A DNA stretch of 7,155 nt from Coriobacteriia bacterium. Lineage in GTDB: Bacteria > Actinomycetota > Coriobacteriia > WRKU01 > WQUG01. Both the position numbers and the translations under genes were made by a program. Shown here one piece after another: positions 4,709 to 7,155 of this stretch; within the stretch, counting starts at the first letter, position 1, and each line of letters starts with the position of its first letter. The DNA lies in the NCBI GenBank assembly GCA_009779395.1, contig WREJ01000057.1, positions 1 through 7,155 on the forward strand. Reading direction: 5' to 3'. The notes under the pieces are model-generated. The model was not told the DNA's origin. It saw only the letters and a program-made list of their open reading frames with translations, and searched no databases.

Positions 4709-7155
4709 ATGTTTGAACGTTTTACCGAACCCGCAAAGCGGGCGATTGCCGCTTCACAAGAAGAAGCGCGTGCTTTAGGGCAGAACTATGTGGGCACAGA
4801 ACACCTTTTGCTGGGGCTGATTCGTGACCCTGGTGTGGTCTGTGACGCGCTGCAAGAACTCGAGGTCACAGCAGAGGACGTGCGCATCATGGTTCAGCGC
4901 ATGGTCGAACCCGACGCTGGACCGCCGCTTGATAATCTGTCCTTTACGCAGCATGCACGTCGTGTGCTGGAACATTCTATGCGCGAGGCACTGCGCTTTG
5001 GGCATGCCTTTGTGGGGCCAGAACACCTGCTGCTGGGCATTATTGATGAAATCGACGGTCTGGCGGCGCAGGCTTTGATTAACCTGGGACTTGACCTTGA
5101 CCGCGTGCGTGCCACGATGGTACAGGTGCTGACGACCGCACATGTGGGGGCACAAGCTGGCGCAGGAGCAGGAGCACGTTCCATGTCGCTGCTGGACGAA
5201 TTTGGTCGTAACCTGACGCGCGAGGCTTTTGACGGTGTGCTTGATCCCATCATTGGGCGCAAACGCGAAATCGATCGCGTTGTCCAGATTCTGTCGCGCC
5301 GCATGAAGAACAATCCCGTCCTGATTGGCGAGCCAGGTGTGGGCAAAACGGCCATTGTTGAAGGACTGGCTCAGTTGATTGCCGCTGACCTCGTACCCGA
5401 GACTCTGCGCGCAAAACAGGTTTACTCGCTTGACATTTCGGGCATGGTTGCTGGGTCAAAGTATCGTGGCGAGTTCGAAGAGCGCATGAAGCGCGTTATC
5501 GAAGAGATTCGCAAGCGCGGTGACGTCATCATTTTTATTGACGAGATTCACATGCTGGTGGGCAGTGGGTCGGCGGAGGGGTCCATTGACGGAGCAAACA
5601 TCCTAAAGCCCTCACTGGCACGCGGCGAGTTTCAGACCATTGGTGCAACAACAGTCGAAGAATACCGTCGCTACATCGAAAAAGATGCCGCTTTAGAACG
5701 CCGCTTTCAAAAAGTACAGGTCAACGAGCCAACAAACGCTGAAACTCTGCGGATTTTGCAGGGTATTGTCGACAGCTACGAGTCCTTCCACTGTGTTCGC
5801 TACACCGACGAGGCACTTGCGAGTGCCGTCACCTTGGCGGACCGCTATATTTCTGACCGTTTTATGCCGGACAAAGCCGTTGACTTGATTGACGAGGCGG
5901 GTGCAAAGATGCGCATCATGCGGGCAACGGTCAGTCCTGAAATCCGCGACCTGGACAAGAAAATCAAAGAACTGGACGCCGACAAAGAAACAGCTATCAT
6001 TGCTGGCGAATACGAAAAAGCAAGCAAGTTGCGCGACAAAGAAAACAAGCTAATCGCAAAACGTAAGGCACTGATTGCAAAGTGGAAGCAGGCAGGCGAT
6101 GACGACCCAGCAGAAATCACTCCCGTAGAAATTGCCGAAGTCCTTAGCGTGTGGACGGGAATTCCCGTGACAGAACTGACGGCAGAAGAGTCAAAACGCC
6201 TGATGGGACTGGAAGAAGATTTGCACAAGCGTATTATTGGACAAGAGCGTGCCATTGATGTCGTATCGCGTGCGATTCGCAGAAGTCGTGCTGGCCTAAA
6301 AGACCCCAAACGTCCCGGTGGCAGCTTTATTTTTCTGGGGCCTTCTGGTGTGGGCAAGACTGAAACAGCAAAGGCACTGGCAGAGGTTGTCTTTGGCAGC
6401 GAGTCAGCTTTGATATCGCTTGACATGAGCGAGTTTATGGAAAAGCATAGCGTCTCGCGACTGGTCGGTTCTCCGCCAGGATACATTGGTTATGACGAGG
6501 GTGGTCAGCTAACCGAGCGTGTGCGGCGCAGACCCTACAGCGTGATTTTGTTTGATGAAATCGAAAAGGCGCATCCGGATGTCTTTAATATTTTGCTGCA
6601 GATCTTAGAAGAAGGACGTCTGACCGACAGCCAGGGTAGGCAGGTCGATTTTCGCAATACCATTCTAATCATGACCAGCAACGTGGGCGCGCGCAACATC
6701 ACCAAGGGGGTCAGCCTAGGCTTTGGTGTTGACCGTGATGGTTTTTCTAGCGACCAGCTGCGCGAAAAAATCACCACAGAACTCAAGGATTTGTTCCGCC
6801 CCGAGTTTCTCAACCGTCTGGACGAGATTGTCATCTTTGATGCGCTGAGTAAAGAACAGATCGAAGTCATCGTTGACATCATGATTAAAACGACGCAAGA
6901 ACAGCTGGCACTGCACGGCCTTAGTTTGCGTCTGACAGACGATGCACGCCGCTTCCTCGCCGATGCTGGCTTTGACCAAGCATCGGGAGCACGTCCATTA
7001 CGTCGCGCCATTCAACGCTACATCGATGACGTGCTAAGCGAAGAATTGCTGCAGGGCAAGTGGGAAAGTGGCGATGTCATCGAAGCACAACTGGAAGAAG
7101 CAACAGACGCTGACGACCAGCAGGACCTGCAGCCAAGCAGCCAGTCAATACTCGA
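4709..7155 (+). CDS. clpC: ATP-dependent Clp protease ATP-binding subunit ClpC (3' end outside window)
   Basis: ClpC is a hexameric AAA+ unfoldase that feeds damaged or tagged proteins to ClpP. The frame is open for 815 codons with no stop before the right edge. A double Clp N-terminal repeat (about residues 1-145, with GTEHLLLGL and GPEHLLLGI marking the two halves) is followed by a Gly/Ala-rich linker. The first AAA+ module has Walker A GEPGVGKT (207-214), Walker B with D278-E279 and SLARGEFQTIGATT. A UVR-type middle domain follows (about 412-460, with EYEKASKLRDKE), which separates ClpC from ClpA and from the long coiled middle domain of ClpB. The second module has Walker A GPSGVGKT (544-551), Walker B with D616-E617, LNRLDE and the sensor-2 GARPLRR. 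LGF at 670-672 fits the ClpP-docking tripeptide. The visible tail is acidic and Gln-rich, so the stop is probably close, given a family length of about 810-850. It is transcribed divergently from the hyp operon. Both ATPase sites look intact. Confidence 0.97.
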   Translation, partial: MFERFTEPAKRAIAASQEEARALGQNYVGTEHLLLGLIRDPGVVCDALQELEVTAEDVRIMVQRMVEPDAGPPLDNLSFTQHARRVLEHSMREALRFGHAFVGPEHLLLGIIDEIDGLAAQALINLGLDLDRVRATMVQVLTTAHVGAQAGAGAGARSMSLLDEFGRNLTREAFDGVLDPIIGRKREIDRVVQILSRRMKNNPVLIGEPGVGKTAIVEGLAQLIAADLVPETLRAKQVYSLDISGMVAGSKYRGEFEERMKRVIEEIRKRGDVIIFIDEIHMLVGSGSAEGSIDGANILKPSLARGEFQTIGATTVEEYRRYIEKDAALERRFQKVQVNEPTNAETLRILQGIVDSYESFHCVRYTDEALASAVTLADRYISDRFMPDKAVDLIDEAGAKMRIMRATVSPEIRDLDKKIKELDADKETAIIAGEYEKASKLRDKENKLIAKRKALIAKWKQAGDDDPAEITPVEIAEVLSVWTGIPVTELTAEESKRLMGLEEDLHKRIIGQERAIDVVSRAIRRSRAGLKDPKRPGGSFIFLGPSGVGKTETAKALAEVVFGSESALISLDMSEFMEKHSVSRLVGSPPGYIGYDEGGQLTERVRRRPYSVILFDEIEKAHPDVFNILLQILEEGRLTDSQGRQVDFRNTILIMTSNVGARNITKGVSLGFGVDRDGFSSDQLREKITTELKDLFRPEFLNRLDEIVIFDALSKEQIEVIVDIMIKTTQEQLALHGLSLRLTDDARRFLADAGFDQASGARPLRRAIQRYIDDVLSEELLQGKWESGDVIEAQLEEATDADDQQDLQPSSQSIL

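Noticed and set aside
5845..7011. Long minus-strand open frames opposite clpC (5845-6486 and 6535-7011)
   Set aside because: They are rich in Ser/Arg with no family motifs and lie opposite the strongly conserved second AAA+ module of ClpC; they are antisense shadows of its codon usage.
1..7155. CRISPR array, tRNA or rRNA gene, insertion sequence or phage gene
   Set aside because: No regular repeat-spacer pattern, tRNA cloverleaf, transposase motif or terminal inverted repeat was seen; nearly all bases belong to recognised housekeeping genes.

Overview
The window reads as ordinary bacterial chromosome of roughly balanced GC content, with dense genes and gaps of 1-9 bases or 4-base overlaps inside one operon. 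The genes are: the tail of a LytTR DNA-binding protein, a stand-alone phosphoglucose isomerase, the [NiFe]-hydrogenase maturation genes hypE, hypD and hypC, and most of a ClpC-type AAA+ unfoldase. A UVR-containing ClpC with a ClpP-docking loop, LytTR regulation and hydrogenase maturation fit a Gram-positive-lineage anaerobe. Coriobacteriia (Actinomycetota) is my best guess, but this is inference from gene content and protein style, not a database match.

Layout: positions 1-422 (+) hold the C-terminal part of a LytTR protein that enters from the left edge. A 58-base convergent gap follows, carrying three copies of an 11-base motif spaced exactly 24 bases apart. From 4551 down to 481 on the minus strand runs a four-gene operon in the order hypC-hypD-hypE-pgi. 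A 157-base divergent intergenic region (4552-4708) separates it from clpC (+), which starts at 4709 and runs off the right edge after 815 codons without a stop. No stretch over 300 bases lacks a gene.

How the genes work together: HypC and HypD form the scaffold on which the Fe(CN)2CO part of the [NiFe] active site is built. HypE dehydrates the carbamoyl group that it receives from HypF on its C-terminal cysteine, producing the cyanide ligands. hypF, hypA and hypB are not in the window and must lie elsewhere if the pathway is complete. The isomerase is a glycolytic enzyme whose start codon lies one base after the hypE stop, so it appears translationally coupled to the hydrogenase maturation genes. 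ClpC is a protein quality-control ATPase whose promoter region is shared back-to-back with the hyp operon.

I do not see a wholly new system. The points most worth a second look are the non-canonical start of hypE, the coupling of an isomerase resembling the isomerase half of transaldolase/isomerase fusions to hypCDE, a GGGCAA-type tandem motif in both divergent leaders, and the 24-base-periodic motif between the convergent genes.
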